Source of the DNA: Microbacteriaceae bacterium MWH-Ta3
GTDB lineage: Bacteria > Actinomycetota > Actinomycetes > Actinomycetales > Microbacteriaceae
DNA: 64,000 nt
Assembly (NCBI GenBank): GCA_003053925.1
Contig: QBKD01000001.1
Location: forward strand, 558,001 to 622,000
Direction: 5' to 3'
Part shown: positions 1-10,486 of the stretch, piece after piece
How positions within the stretch are numbered: position 1 is the stretch's first letter
Layout: the number at the start of each line of letters is the position of its first letter
Notes under the pieces: model-generated
Databases searched by the model: none
Told to the model about the DNA's origin: nothing
What the model saw: the letters and a program-made list of their open reading frames with translations, nothing else
Made by a program: the position numbers and the translations under genes

Positions 1-95
1 GACGAGGTCTACCACCGGTTTCACGACCACCGGTGATGCGCTATTAACGAACTGATGCCCCTCGCGCGGCGAAGGGCATCGGAACGAACGAAATA
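1..95. other. Left edge: end of an upstream reading frame and a hairpin
   Basis: No complete gene is present. The + strand frame beginning at base 1 is open until a TGA at 34-36, so the tail of a rightward gene may end here, but eleven codons are too few to name it. An inverted repeat at 54-80 (arms GATGCCC and GGGCATC, with further pairing inside) lies between that stop and the end of the convergent DUF1801 gene. It could act as a shared terminator, though neither strand has a clean T run after it. Confidence 0.35.
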
Positions 96-536
96 CTATT
101 TACCCGTTGCCTGCTTCACCAGAGCCACAATGCGCTGCTCGGCCGCAGCATCCATGCCGGTGAGCGCGTACGACGTGGGCCACATCACGCCGTCATCAAG
201 AAGTGCGGGGTCCTGGAAACCCAGGGTGCTGTAGCGTGCCTTGAATTTTCCGGCGTCCTGGAAGAAGCACACCACCTTGCCGTCCTTGGCGTATGCGGGC
301 ATGCCGTACCAGGTGCGCGGAGCCAGTTCGGGGTCGGCGGACAAGACTAATTCATGAACGCGTTCGGCGATGGCACGATCGGCGGGTGCCATGGCCTCGA
401 TCTTGCTCAGAACATCGGCCAGGTCGGCGGCACGCTGATCTTCGCCCTTCTGGCGGCGGGCCTCGGCCTTTGCTTCGCGGGCACGTTCCTTCATTGCCTC
501 GCGCTCTTCGGCGGTGAAGTTATCTGCTGCGGTCAT
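96..536 (-). CDS. DUF1801 (YdhG/frataxin-like fold) protein
   Basis: This 146-residue cytosolic protein has a charged, helical N-terminal extension rich in Lys, Arg and Glu (about residues 8-35), followed by a DUF1801-type domain. The domain signature is the segment around PRTWYGMPAYAKDGKVVCFF (residues about 73-92) and a C-terminal helix. Family members are small alpha/beta proteins, some suggested to handle iron or to be stress-related, but no reaction is established. The lysine-rich extension is longer than in most relatives. It is one of three DUF1801-like sequences in the first 10.5 kb. It runs opposite to katG with a 216-bp gap, so the two genes are divergent and could share regulation, but I see no shared operator. 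Confidence 0.8.
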   Translation of the reverse strand: MTAADNFTAEEREAMKERAREAKAEARRQKGEDQRAADLADVLSKIEAMAPADRAIAERVHELVLSADPELAPRTWYGMPAYAKDGKVVCFFQDAGKFKARYSTLGFQDPALLDDGVMWPTSYALTGMDAAAEQRIVALVKQATGK

Positions 537-617
537 GTGGTGAATCCTTTCGCGAAACGGCCGCGTTCAGCCTAGCCGTCGCCGTACCCGCGCGTGAAAA
601 GCATGAACTCACGCTGA

Positions 618-2909
<2,292 letters not shown>

Positions 2910-2927
2910 AGTCTGCCCTCTCGCGTC

Positions 2928-2959
2928 AGCGGCCCTCGAGCTTCGGTTCGGGGGCCGCT
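2928..2959 (+). terminator. Terminator after katG
   Basis: Inverted repeat with outer arms AGCGGCCC and GGGCCGCT continuing through wobble pairs to a TTCG loop (2942-2945). It lies 18 bp after the katG stop codon. There is no long T run, but the stem is very GC-rich, as is common in actinobacterial terminators. Confidence 0.7.
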
Positions 2960-3015
2960 GTCCATTGTGCGCCGCTGCTGTCGAGCGTGGCCCGAATCCG
3001 CACTAGCCTGAATGT

Positions 3016-3459
3016 ATGAGCGATTTGAACGAGGTAGGCGACCGCGACGGTTGGCGCTGCTGGCTGTGTGACACCGCTGTTGATCCCGATGCATCGGTGA
3101 ACTCCGACCGCGGACCCAGTGTGGATTCCTACACGGTGGCAAAGACGAAGAAGAACTCTACGGTTGTGGAACGCCTGGCCCATCGCCAGTGCAACACCAT
3201 GAAGGGCAAAATCGAACCGGTCGTCCCGTGGTCACCCGATATTTTCGTGGTGGATCCCTCCCCCATCGTCGCCAGTGTCGAACGCCTGAAGAACAAGGGT
3301 GGGCGCGAGATCGTTGCCCGCTGCCCCTCCATGGACGACGCCACCGAGGCCTCGGAATGGCTTCTGGACCGCCTGAGTCGCTTCGCGCCGGACACGCGCT
3401 TTGCCACCCAGATCACGCCGGGCGGTGGCCAGTACATGTTGATTCTGACCGAAGGCTAG
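3016..3459 (+). CDS. HNH-type zinc-finger protein, putative endonuclease
   Basis: This 147-residue protein has an N-terminal HNH-like zinc module: CWLC near residue 15, an Asp-containing middle, and ERLAHRQCNTMKG near residues 55-67, which supplies the His and Cys-Asn of a degenerate HNH site. The C-terminal half (about residues 85-147) is an unrecognised alpha/beta domain. HNH proteins usually nick or cut DNA, but whether this one keeps activity is not visible. The start is supported by a leaderless signal: TAGCCT at 3004-3009, then six bases, then ATG. It is convergent with, and overlaps by four bases, the type III restriction gene, which fits a defence-related neighbourhood. Confidence 0.65.
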   Translation: MSDLNEVGDRDGWRCWLCDTAVDPDASVNSDRGPSVDSYTVAKTKKNSTVVERLAHRQCNTMKGKIEPVVPWSPDIFVVDPSPIVASVERLKNKGGREIVARCPSMDDATEASEWLLDRLSRFAPDTRFATQITPGGGQYMLILTEG

Positions 3460-6398
3460 AAGAGTCTCCCAGATTCTTGTAGCGAGTTATCCAGCAAGGC
3501 CGCCGTTGACAAGAACCCGCTGAGGCTTCCGCCATTGTTCATGTAGTTGCGCAGCGCAGTTTCTCCAGCAAGCACATAGAACCACGAGCGACCGTCGCGT
3601 TGGTCTTCAGGTAGCGAGTTGATCGTCGAGACCCAGCTGACTGCGGACTTTCTCTTACGTTGCACATTGGCGTCAGATAGAGCCGACTGCGCTTTCGTTT
3701 CGACGAGGAACATCTTTCCCTCGACGCGCACCAAAAAGTCCGGTGAGTACAGCGCGGGCATACCGTCCGCCTTGAGATAGGGACGACGCATAGAGTCGTG
3801 TCGATATTCGTGAAGCTTAATAAACGCCTCGATAGCACCGTCATTGTCGGCCCATTCCATGAAATCTCTTTCCAGACCGCCACCTACGGAAGGGTACGGC
3901 AGCTTTTCGAACATGGACTTGGTCACAGACACACAGCTAGTTGTGCGCACGGTGATGGAATCAACCTCTGAGATGTATCGGTACATCACTTCGGCCCCGC
4001 CGACTGGCACGTTCTCCTGCAGTTCGACCAATATGGTGCCGAACACACCAGCAATCTCTTCCGCGACTCCCTCGACGAGAAGGACTCGCCAGTTTTCGTC
4101 AGCCAGCGGATCGAACTGGGCACCGAAATATCTATTACGAATGTACGTATCCAGCCACCTAATGATAAGCGGCCGGTACGCCTGCAGAATGGGGTACTCG
4201 GTCACCTGCTTGAACTGCCGGGGGTTGGCGACAAATGCACGCTGATGTGCTTGAACAATCCGGTTTGCAAGGCGGCTGAGAAAGTCATTGAAGCCAGTGG
4301 CGGTCATAACGCCGCCATGCACGCGATAGTCACCAAACTGCAATTTGTTTTCTACCGCGACACCCGTGAATTGGTCGCCATGACCCACAGCTCGTTTCAA
4401 GAACTCTAGGTCGTATTTTGACCGCGATAGCGAAAGCGGATCGATAACGGGTGCCCGCATCTCTTCCTCCGCGTCTCGCAGAACAATCGGGATTTCAAAA
4501 TCGAACGCGTCCCAACCGTCGCGCAATCTAATTGTTTCAACATCGCCACGCACTGAACTGGTATCCGTCTCGTCGACGACCAGTCCACCTCCGCCCTCAA
4601 TCAGTTCGTCGTAGAACTCTTGGAATGCAGGGTGCTCCACGATAAACAACATGTCAAAGTAGCTCAGCGGTTCACGCTTTTCGGCGATCCGTTTGCGGTT
4701 TTCCGCTTTTGCGTCGTTAATTGCCGCGTCGCCACGCCACATCAAACGTAATCCGCGACCGATCGTCTGTTCCAACAAGATTGATGCCTGCGATGCACGC
4801 AACGGCACAATTACGCAAATGTTGTTGACGTCGAAGCCTTCACGTAGCATGAGGACACTAATCACAACGCGAGGCGCCTCATGCCGGTCCAGGCTGAACA
4901 GCTTCTCGCGGACTGGCTCCCAATCCTTCGTGCCAAGTTCGGCTTTCTTCCCCGAATGAACGCTCAGAACATCCGCCTCTTTTAGGCCTTCAGACAGCAG
5001 AAAAGATTCGACAAGCGGCACGACCGTCGTGTCCTCACACACAACCATCATCTTGGGATGTTTGCCTGGGTTGACGGTTGAAAATTCACTTCGCAAAATA
5101 TTGAGTCGCTCGAGGCCCGCACGCAGCATGACCTTTTGGCCGTTCGAGAGTTGCACGTTACCGGCATCGTCTCGTTCAACCTTGAAGTCAAGCGGCAAAG
5201 CCGCGATTTCGCGGCGGCGGTCAACGACGAGGGTCTTCACGAGTCCTTGGCTCATCGCGCTTCGCAAGTCAAAGTCCACCACAATGTGCGGGAAATACTT
5301 CTTAAGCTTTTCGCCCTTTCGGGTGCCGATTTCGTTGTACGGCGTGGCCGAAAAATCGAATTGGATAAATTGATGGGCTTTCGGTGCGGCAATTATACGG
5401 AGGCTCTTTTGCCACTCAACTTCACTGACCTCTTCACCCTTTTTCAGGGCGTGAATGTGATGAGCCTCATCGTTGAACACAACCAGGCTTGGCAAATCAC
5501 GCAAGAAATTGAGAGCCTGGCCTCGACGATGACGGCGATCGAGTACGTCGAGGGAGTTTCCTGCAGCAACCCCCGGCGTTAAGGGCAGAATGCCACTCAC
5601 CATCGCTTTCTCGTCAATCACGCTACCGAAATCAACGATGTCGTCTGCCTCGCCCTCCTCGAAGAAATCTGGGTCTTCGTCGCCAGAGAGCAAGTGCCAG
5701 TTCGTGATTGCGATGATTCCCGAGCCGGTAACTTTTGTCCCGATTTCTCGCTTAGTAACAACACTTGACTGGATAAATCCGAATAATGCCTGACGATAGT
5801 TTTCGGGAACAAAGAGTTGCTTGACCGAGTAGATGTCGCTCGTTTCGAAATCGCGCGCGCCATCAACGGTCTTGCCCTGGAAAGAATCCAACAGGCGTTC
5901 GTAGACAATCAACCCGGGCGCAACAATCAGAAAATTCGACGTAAAACGTGTGTCCGTCGGGTTTGCGATTGCGTTCAGATGTTGCCAGACAAGAAGCGCA
6001 TTGAGCACCCAGGTCTTGCCCGTACCGGTTGCCATCTTTGCCGCATATTTTGGATGCTTATTGCGCGCATCGGTTACCTCGGATAGCACTTCGGAGTTGA
6101 GCATGGCGGACGACGCGACCTCGGAATACAAATCTGCGAGGTTGGTGACGCCCAGTACTTCATGGGCGTAAATGATGGATAAAATTGCGTCCCGTTGGCC
6201 CTCGTGGAAGTTCGCTTCCCTGATTTCGCAATAGTCAGCTTGAAACCAGAACCTCAATAGTTCGCTGGTGACGGTAGTGGTGTGGGTAACAAATATGCCC
6301 TGGCCGCCACGGATCAAGTCCGTCGTGGCGTCGGCTATTCGCGCCGCAATACCTTCTGCAAGCGGGAATATTGGGAGGGGCGGCGCGACGTCGTTCAC
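3456..6398 (-). CDS. res: Type III restriction enzyme, Res subunit
   Basis: ATP-dependent translocase and endonuclease of a type III restriction system; with the Mod subunit it would cut unmodified foreign DNA. In 980 residues the SF2 motor motifs appear in order: Walker A MATGTGKTW (about 122-130), DEAH (310-313), SATPY (350-354) and motif VI EQTIGRGLRL (543-552). The C-terminal nuclease has a PD-ExK core, with Pro886-Asp887 and Glu900-x-Lys902 (VETKAQ). The start is GTG 6398, which overlaps the TGA of mod as GTGA (6395-6398), indicating translational coupling. Base composition is AT-richer than the flanks, suggesting horizontal acquisition. No frameshift or missing catalytic residue is visible, so the system looks intact. 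Confidence 0.93.
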   Translation of the reverse strand: MNDVAPPLPIFPLAEGIAARIADATTDLIRGGQGIFVTHTTTVTSELLRFWFQADYCEIREANFHEGQRDAILSIIYAHEVLGVTNLADLYSEVASSAMLNSEVLSEVTDARNKHPKYAAKMATGTGKTWVLNALLVWQHLNAIANPTDTRFTSNFLIVAPGLIVYERLLDSFQGKTVDGARDFETSDIYSVKQLFVPENYRQALFGFIQSSVVTKREIGTKVTGSGIIAITNWHLLSGDEDPDFFEEGEADDIVDFGSVIDEKAMVSGILPLTPGVAAGNSLDVLDRRHRRGQALNFLRDLPSLVVFNDEAHHIHALKKGEEVSEVEWQKSLRIIAAPKAHQFIQFDFSATPYNEIGTRKGEKLKKYFPHIVVDFDLRSAMSQGLVKTLVVDRRREIAALPLDFKVERDDAGNVQLSNGQKVMLRAGLERLNILRSEFSTVNPGKHPKMMVVCEDTTVVPLVESFLLSEGLKEADVLSVHSGKKAELGTKDWEPVREKLFSLDRHEAPRVVISVLMLREGFDVNNICVIVPLRASQASILLEQTIGRGLRLMWRGDAAINDAKAENRKRIAEKREPLSYFDMLFIVEHPAFQEFYDELIEGGGGLVVDETDTSSVRGDVETIRLRDGWDAFDFEIPIVLRDAEEEMRAPVIDPLSLSRSKYDLEFLKRAVGHGDQFTGVAVENKLQFGDYRVHGGVMTATGFNDFLSRLANRIVQAHQRAFVANPRQFKQVTEYPILQAYRPLIIRWLDTYIRNRYFGAQFDPLADENWRVLLVEGVAEEIAGVFGTILVELQENVPVGGAEVMYRYISEVDSITVRTTSCVSVTKSMFEKLPYPSVGGGLERDFMEWADNDGAIEAFIKLHEYRHDSMRRPYLKADGMPALYSPDFLVRVEGKMFLVETKAQSALSDANVQRKRKSAVSWVSTINSLPEDQRDGRSWFYVLAGETALRNYMNNGGSLSGFLSTAALLDNSLQESGRLF

Positions 6399-8263
6399 GA
6401 TGCACCAGCGATTGTGATGAGCACCTCGGACTCGAATCCAAATACATCAACCGCTCTGATGCACACCGTACGAGGGCCTGCTTTCGCCGGTGAACTGAGC
6501 GTCGCGCTCGTGACCACTCGAAGTGCGTCGCCGTCCGCCTCGGTGTTACCGCGATAGTCCTGCCACAACGAACGGAAAACAACGCCGTCGTAGTCTGGAT
6601 CAACTGCCCAATATTCGATTAGCGCAAGTGGCTCGACATTCATGACGTCAAGCAGTGTTTTCCGATTCGCCTCGTCCAAGTTGATCGCTTCGGGATCGAC
6701 GAGTACATAGTTGTCGAGTTCGACCGTGAACGTGTCATGGTCTGTTCCGCGCTGTGACGACACAAGGTGCGCCTCGAGGTACTGCAGCGTCGAGAACTTG
6801 ATTTCACCTGCCAGCTTGTCGGAACCTCGCTTCTTAATGCGGTCCAGGAGATCCGGCGGGATTACGCGGACAGACAACTTGTCGTCGCCCAGTTCGATAA
6901 GCGCCTGGGCGATATCCACCGAAAAGTTCCAACCCAACAGCGTGACCTTGTCGAACCCACCCATTTTGGTGTCGCGAAGTTGCTGCGCCTTTCGCAGCGT
7001 AGAGATGGTGGTCAGCTTGGATGGGGAGTCGACGAAGATCAGTTCAGAACCTTCGGCCATGCGCCCCAGGTTTCCATTGGGGTTCTCTTCTGCCGCCAAA
7101 GGCAATGCGCCATAGATTCCCAGGACTGTACGGCTGAGGTCGCCAACGCGGAACCTCCGACCCATCGTGCTTCGCGCCTGCTCGACCTGATAATCGCCAA
7201 TGGCTTGATAAAGAAAGGGCTTCGCATCCTGGTCAATCATGCGCTTCCGCGAGACCATAATCGCAGGCTTGCCCAGGTCAGTCGCGACCCACCGGCGGCC
7301 CAGCGATTCCGCTGCAGCCGCAGTAGTACCCGAACCAACAAAGAAGTCGGCGACGATTCCGCCCTCGGGGCAGGATGATTCAATTATTCGCTTTAGCAAT
7401 GCGACATTCTTTTGTGTCGCGTAGCCCACCTTCTCCTTTGAGAAGCTGACGATTTGAATGGAATCCATCCTGTCAAGGTCTGACGTGTTCCAGGTGTCTT
7501 CAATTGGGTAACCGGGACCGGTCGGAGCATTGCCATCGCGTCGCAAGTACCCATCAGGGTACGGAATGTATTGCTTGTCGAAAAAAAACAGATCTTTATT
7601 TTTTACATAAAAGTAGATGTTGTCGTGGTTTCGAATCCAGTTCTTTGCCACCGACTTGTATCCCGATATCCAGCCGATTCTCCAAATGATCTCACGTTGA
7701 AAATTGCGCCGTCCAAAGATCTCGTCCATCACAATTTTCACATAATGCCCAATGGCCGAATCTAGGTGAACATAAATTGAGCCTGAATCCTTCAAAAGTT
7801 CGCGCATCAGAATTAAACGCGGGGTAATCATCTCGAGATACGACGCCGTACCCTCGGCCCAGGAATCTGAATACGCGAACTGCTCCAGCATGTTCGGTTT
7901 CTGGTCAAGTTCAGCACCCGGCAAAGTCACCTTGGTTCGATAATCAGCTTTCGAGTCGAACGGCGGATCGATGTAAATCAAATCCACTTTGCCGCGCATG
8001 CTGGGGTGTTCGTCATCGCCAGCCAATAATGCGGCGATTGCCAACAGGTTGTCGCCGTAAATCAAGCGGTTGGGCTCGTCCGGAACATCATCAATTGTCT
8101 GACCCGATGAATACAGGGCCGACGACGCCCGCGATGGAACAACGAGCTCTCGGGTTTGAAGACTGACGCGCCCTTCGCCCTCCAGCTGCTCGAGGATTTG
8201 TTGCGCCTGCGCCTTACCGCGCTTGATAATCTCGGGCAACTGCTCTACAAGGGACTTTGCCAT
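6395..8263 (-). CDS. mod: Type III modification methyltransferase, Mod subunit
   Basis: Adenine-N6 DNA methyltransferase that gives the type III system its target sequence and protects host DNA. I choose ATG 8263 (MAKSLVEQ) preceded by AGGA at a suitable distance, rather than the upstream GTG at 8284, giving 622 residues. Catalytic motif IV appears as IYIDPPFDSK (about residue 97) and the SAM-binding motif I comes later as FFVGSGTTAA (about 311), the beta-class order expected of Mod proteins; the region between should carry target recognition. It is the first gene of a mod-res operon (four-base overlap with res). A stretch near 7580-7620 is notably AT-rich. The recognition sequence cannot be read from the protein. 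Confidence 0.93.
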   Translation of the reverse strand: MAKSLVEQLPEIIKRGKAQAQQILEQLEGEGRVSLQTRELVVPSRASSALYSSGQTIDDVPDEPNRLIYGDNLLAIAALLAGDDEHPSMRGKVDLIYIDPPFDSKADYRTKVTLPGAELDQKPNMLEQFAYSDSWAEGTASYLEMITPRLILMRELLKDSGSIYVHLDSAIGHYVKIVMDEIFGRRNFQREIIWRIGWISGYKSVAKNWIRNHDNIYFYVKNKDLFFFDKQYIPYPDGYLRRDGNAPTGPGYPIEDTWNTSDLDRMDSIQIVSFSKEKVGYATQKNVALLKRIIESSCPEGGIVADFFVGSGTTAAAAESLGRRWVATDLGKPAIMVSRKRMIDQDAKPFLYQAIGDYQVEQARSTMGRRFRVGDLSRTVLGIYGALPLAAEENPNGNLGRMAEGSELIFVDSPSKLTTISTLRKAQQLRDTKMGGFDKVTLLGWNFSVDIAQALIELGDDKLSVRVIPPDLLDRIKKRGSDKLAGEIKFSTLQYLEAHLVSSQRGTDHDTFTVELDNYVLVDPEAINLDEANRKTLLDVMNVEPLALIEYWAVDPDYDGVVFRSLWQDYRGNTEADGDALRVVTSATLSSPAKAGPRTVCIRAVDVFGFESEVLITIAGAS

Positions 8264-8281
8264 TTCGATTCCTGACTTCCG

Positions 8282-8318
8282 CACTCGATAGAGTGTTTAA
8301 ACCTCAAGTGTTTGCACT
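8282..8318. promoter_or_regulatory. Candidate operator dyads between mod and the XRE regulator
   Basis: Two related inverted repeats lie in the divergent control region. CACTC-GATA-GAGTG (8282-8295) is a perfect dyad, and AGTG-TTTG-CACT (8307-8318) uses the same half-sites in the other order. Between them is the 8-bp palindrome GTTTAAAC (8295-8302). Control regions of restriction-modification systems with a small HTH controller protein typically hold tandem dyads of this kind. The site lies 19 bases or more upstream of mod ATG 8263. Confidence 0.55.
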
Positions 8319-8351
8319 CTGGTTAAACATACAGGAAATCGCCACGCTTGA

Positions 8352-8651
8352 ATGATGACGACATCCGCTTCAGACGCTGCGCAAATCTTTGGCGATCGTG
8401 TCAGGGCACGTCGCGAAGAACTTGAAGTCAGCCAGGAAGATGTTGCAACGTTGGCAGAAATGCATGTCAGCAACTTTGGGAAAATCGAGCGCGGCTTGGC
8501 GAACCCCAGCCTGCACACCATTTTGCGCATTGCAACGGCGTTGAACCTGGATCCGGCGGTGCTTGTTGCCGGTCTAGACGCAGATATGGTTCCGTACCGG
8601 TCCCATCAGTTGACCGCAGCAGACCTCATCGCGGCGCGAAAATCAAACTAG
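8352..8651 (+). CDS. XRE-family HTH regulator, probable R-M controller
   Basis: A 99-residue DNA-binding protein with an N-terminal Cro/C1-type helix-turn-helix: IFGDRVRARREELEVSQED begins near residue 12, then the recognition helix region HVSNFGKIERG (about 38-48) and ANPSLHTILRIATALN. The C-terminal 25 residues are short and unrecognised. It diverges from mod, as controller (C) proteins do in restriction-modification systems, where they delay restriction until methylation is established. Two ATG codons are adjacent (8352 and 8355); no strong ribosome site precedes them. Its role as regulator of mod-res is inferred from position and the dyads at 8282-8318. Confidence 0.8.
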   Translation: MMTTSASDAAQIFGDRVRARREELEVSQEDVATLAEMHVSNFGKIERGLANPSLHTILRIATALNLDPAVLVAGLDADMVPYRSHQLTAADLIAARKSN

Positions 8652-8689
8652 GCTGGAGCGTGGGACCGCACGAGGAATAGGAGCATGCA

Positions 8690-8869
8690 ATGAGTAACAA
8701 TTCACTTGCTTCTGAAACGGATTATCGCCATTCGCTAGTCGAAGCCTCCGCGCTGATGGACCGCAATCCTCCACCGGGAACGGCCGATGGCGTGCGGCTT
8801 GACGTGCTGGTTCAGCTCATTGAGAGCTATGAGGCGCTGCATTGCCCGATCGAGCTACCAGCCGCATAG
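8690..8869 (+). pseudogene. Orphan N-terminal piece of a HigA-like antitoxin
   Basis: A 59-codon frame begins at ATG 8690 with a good ribosome site (GGAATAGGAG ending at 8683). Its product carries the N-terminal signature of HigA-type antitoxins: DYRHSLVEASALMDRNPPPG, then the helix containing RLDVLVQLIESYEALHCPIE. The usual downstream helix-turn-helix domain is missing: the frame stops with TAG 8867-8869, one base before the convergent VOC gene. No HigB-type toxin is present on either side. It may be a truncated remnant, or a minimal protein that still binds a toxin elsewhere. Confidence 0.6.
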
Positions 8870-8870
8870 G

Positions 8871-9269
8871 TTACTCGACGTACGAGGGGTCCATCCAGAA
8901 CAGCTCCCAGATGTGGCCGTCGAGGTCCTCGAAGCCCCACTGGTACATGAACTGCATGTCTTCCGATTCCTTGTAACGGCGGGCGCCCAGCTCGAACGCC
9001 TTTTCCGCCATCTGTCGAACCTCTTCGGCCGAGTCCAAGGCCAGAGCAATCAGCACCTCGGAGGTGCTCGGTGCGGCGATGGGCTTGTCCATGAATCCCG
9101 CGAAGCGTTCATTTTCCAAAAGCATCGCGTACATGTTGTCGCCGATGATCATGCAGGTGGTGTCTTCGCTGGTGAACTGCGGGTTGAAGGTGAATCCCAG
9201 ACCGGTGAAGAACTCGACCGAACGCGCGAGGTTTGCAATGGGAAGGTTGATAAAAATGCCGTTGACCAT
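8871..9269 (-). CDS. VOC-family (glyoxalase/bleomycin-resistance fold) protein
   Basis: A 132-residue single-domain protein with the VOC fold: N-terminal beta strand IFINLPIANLARSVEFFTGL, and C-terminal GFEDLDGHIWELFWMDP carrying the Asp-Gly-His and Glu typical of the metal site. Family members include glyoxalases, dioxygenases and antibiotic-binding proteins; the substrate cannot be told here. The start is ATG 9269 because TAAGCT (9276-9281) lies exactly six bases upstream, a leaderless arrangement; a GTG at 9275 falls inside that spacer. It is convergent with the HigA-like remnant, one base apart. Confidence 0.82.
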   Translation of the reverse strand: MVNGIFINLPIANLARSVEFFTGLGFTFNPQFTSEDTTCMIIGDNMYAMLLENERFAGFMDKPIAAPSTSEVLIALALDSAEEVRQMAEKAFELGARRYKESEDMQFMYQWGFEDLDGHIWELFWMDPSYVE

Positions 9270-9337
9270 GCGCACAGCTTATTGCGGCACGCGGTCTAAG
9301 TCGATGCACGTGCGGTCTCTTGCTAGATTGACCCCAT

Positions 9338-9631
9338 GCCGTCGGCAAGGTGTGGCACGGTCATCCCGTGTGGTTCCTGAATGGCAACCCGATTGTCGGG
9401 TACAGCCTGAAGAAGAGCGGCATCGAAGTGTTGTTCTGGAGCGGGCAGTCCTTCGCGCGTCCCGGTCTGCGCGCCATTGGTTCCTATTCTGCCGCCGCCG
9501 TGTCGATCCCGTCGTTGGTCGACCTACCCGTTGAAGATTTGTCTGAGTGGCTGTCCGAATCCATCGCCATCCAGTGGGACTACGCGAACCTGCCCTCGCG
9601 CAAGCGGCTCGACAGGCTGACCGAGTTCTGA
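9338..9631 (+). pseudogene. 5'-truncated DUF1801 gene
   Basis: The + strand frame encodes KVWHGHPVWFLNGNPIVGY and about 75 further residues, the C-terminal two thirds of a DUF1801 protein. The frame is closed upstream by TGA at 9329-9331, and the normal N-terminal helix region (about 50 residues) is absent. The only start in frame is GTG 9350, in the middle of a conserved block. An ATG at 9336 reads into a different frame, so a single-base shift may also separate it from the body. I regard it as a decayed copy, though a short product from GTG 9350 (93 residues) cannot be excluded. Confidence 0.6.
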
Positions 9632-9659
9632 GCCACGTCGTCACATCGTGCGTTGCTGA

Positions 9660-10061
9660 CTAGGCGACGTCGCCCACGCGCTCCCACATCTTGGCCATGA
9701 CCCACCACTGACCGTCCAAGTGCACAAGGTTCAGGTAGTCCTGCATGACTCCGCCGAACATTTGCAACTCGACGCGAACAAGTGCGAGGGTGGGCGAGAT
9801 CTGGTCGAACATCAGCACACGCTCATGGCGCGCCTCGCCTAACTCCGACGGCGACTGCCGGGCCACGACGGCCTCGCGATAGACGGCATAGGGCCGCACC
9901 GACAGTTCGGTTCCGCCCTGCGCCGAATACAGGCAGCTGTGGGGGTGAAAGACACGGTCGAACTTCACCATGTCTTGAAAAAACATGACATCGAAATAGT
10001 CGTCAAGAAGGGCCACAATTGCGGGGTCGAGTGCGCCGACCGCGGAAAGATCACGAGTCAT
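9660..10061 (-). CDS. Lumazine-binding-like / NTF2-fold protein
   Basis: A 133-residue protein of the NTF2-like superfamily, closest in pattern to putative lumazine-binding (Lumazine_bd_2) proteins: an N-terminal helix IVALLDDYFDVMFFQD, then KFDRVFHPHSCLYS, and C-terminal strands ending HLDGQWWVMAKMWE. The function is unknown; related proteins bind or isomerise small aromatic ligands. Start ATG 10061 is supported by TAGGAT (10068-10073) six bases upstream. That -10 hexamer overlaps the stop codon TAG (10071-10073) of the upstream DUF1801 gene, so this gene appears to have its own leaderless promoter inside the end of its neighbour. Confidence 0.72.
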   Translation of the reverse strand: MTRDLSAVGALDPAIVALLDDYFDVMFFQDMVKFDRVFHPHSCLYSAQGGTELSVRPYAVYREAVVARQSPSELGEARHERVLMFDQISPTLALVRVELQMFGGVMQDYLNLVHLDGQWWVMAKMWERVGDVA

Positions 10062-10070
10062 GGGTTCATC

Positions 10071-10427
10071 CTAGGAAACTTGTGCGTGCTGTCGTTGGAA
10101 CTCGATGATGTCGGAAACAAGAGCCGTATCGATGTCCCAGTCAAACGGAAGTGCGATCGAACGGGTTCCGTGTGTGAAGCCCGTGAGCCTGCCGGCAAAA
10201 TGCGTGATTGCGTCGTCGGCGATTGTCAGAAGATTGATGTGTTTCGCGGTGGGCATGAACCCCAGCACATAGCGCGTGCCCAGTTTGAACATCGGCTGGT
10301 TCCAGGCCAACACAAGCTCGAGGTCGGGTGCGGCGTGAACGACATGGTCCACGAATCGGCGCACGGCCTGTTCCTGGTGGGGATTCAGGGCTGCGTAGAA
10401 CTCGTCAAAGGATGCGTATTTGGGCAC
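10071..10427 (-). CDS. DUF1801 protein
   Basis: A 118-residue protein with the DUF1801 pattern: FDEFYAALNPHQEQAVRRF, then LVLAWNQPMFKLGTRYVLGF, and SIALPFDWDID before a C-terminal helix. No reaction is established for the family. The open frame extends upstream but the start is GTG 10427: TACAAT at 10434-10439 lies exactly six bases before it, and the residues upstream of this point do not look like a protein. It is divergent from the DUF3817 gene and its stop codon forms part of the promoter of the following lumazine-binding-like gene. Confidence 0.8.
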   Translation of the reverse strand: MPKYASFDEFYAALNPHQEQAVRRFVDHVVHAAPDLELVLAWNQPMFKLGTRYVLGFMPTAKHINLLTIADDAITHFAGRLTGFTHGTRSIALPFDWDIDTALVSDIIEFQRQHAQVS

Positions 10428-10486
10428 GAGGTTATTGTATGGCCGGCCTTCCTCCGCGGCGGTGACTGGGGCGACAGAATGGATGC

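Noticed and set aside
8352-8869. Complete HigBA toxin-antitoxin system
   Set aside because: No toxin gene is found and the HigA-like frame lacks its HTH; the XRE gene pairs with mod-res instead.
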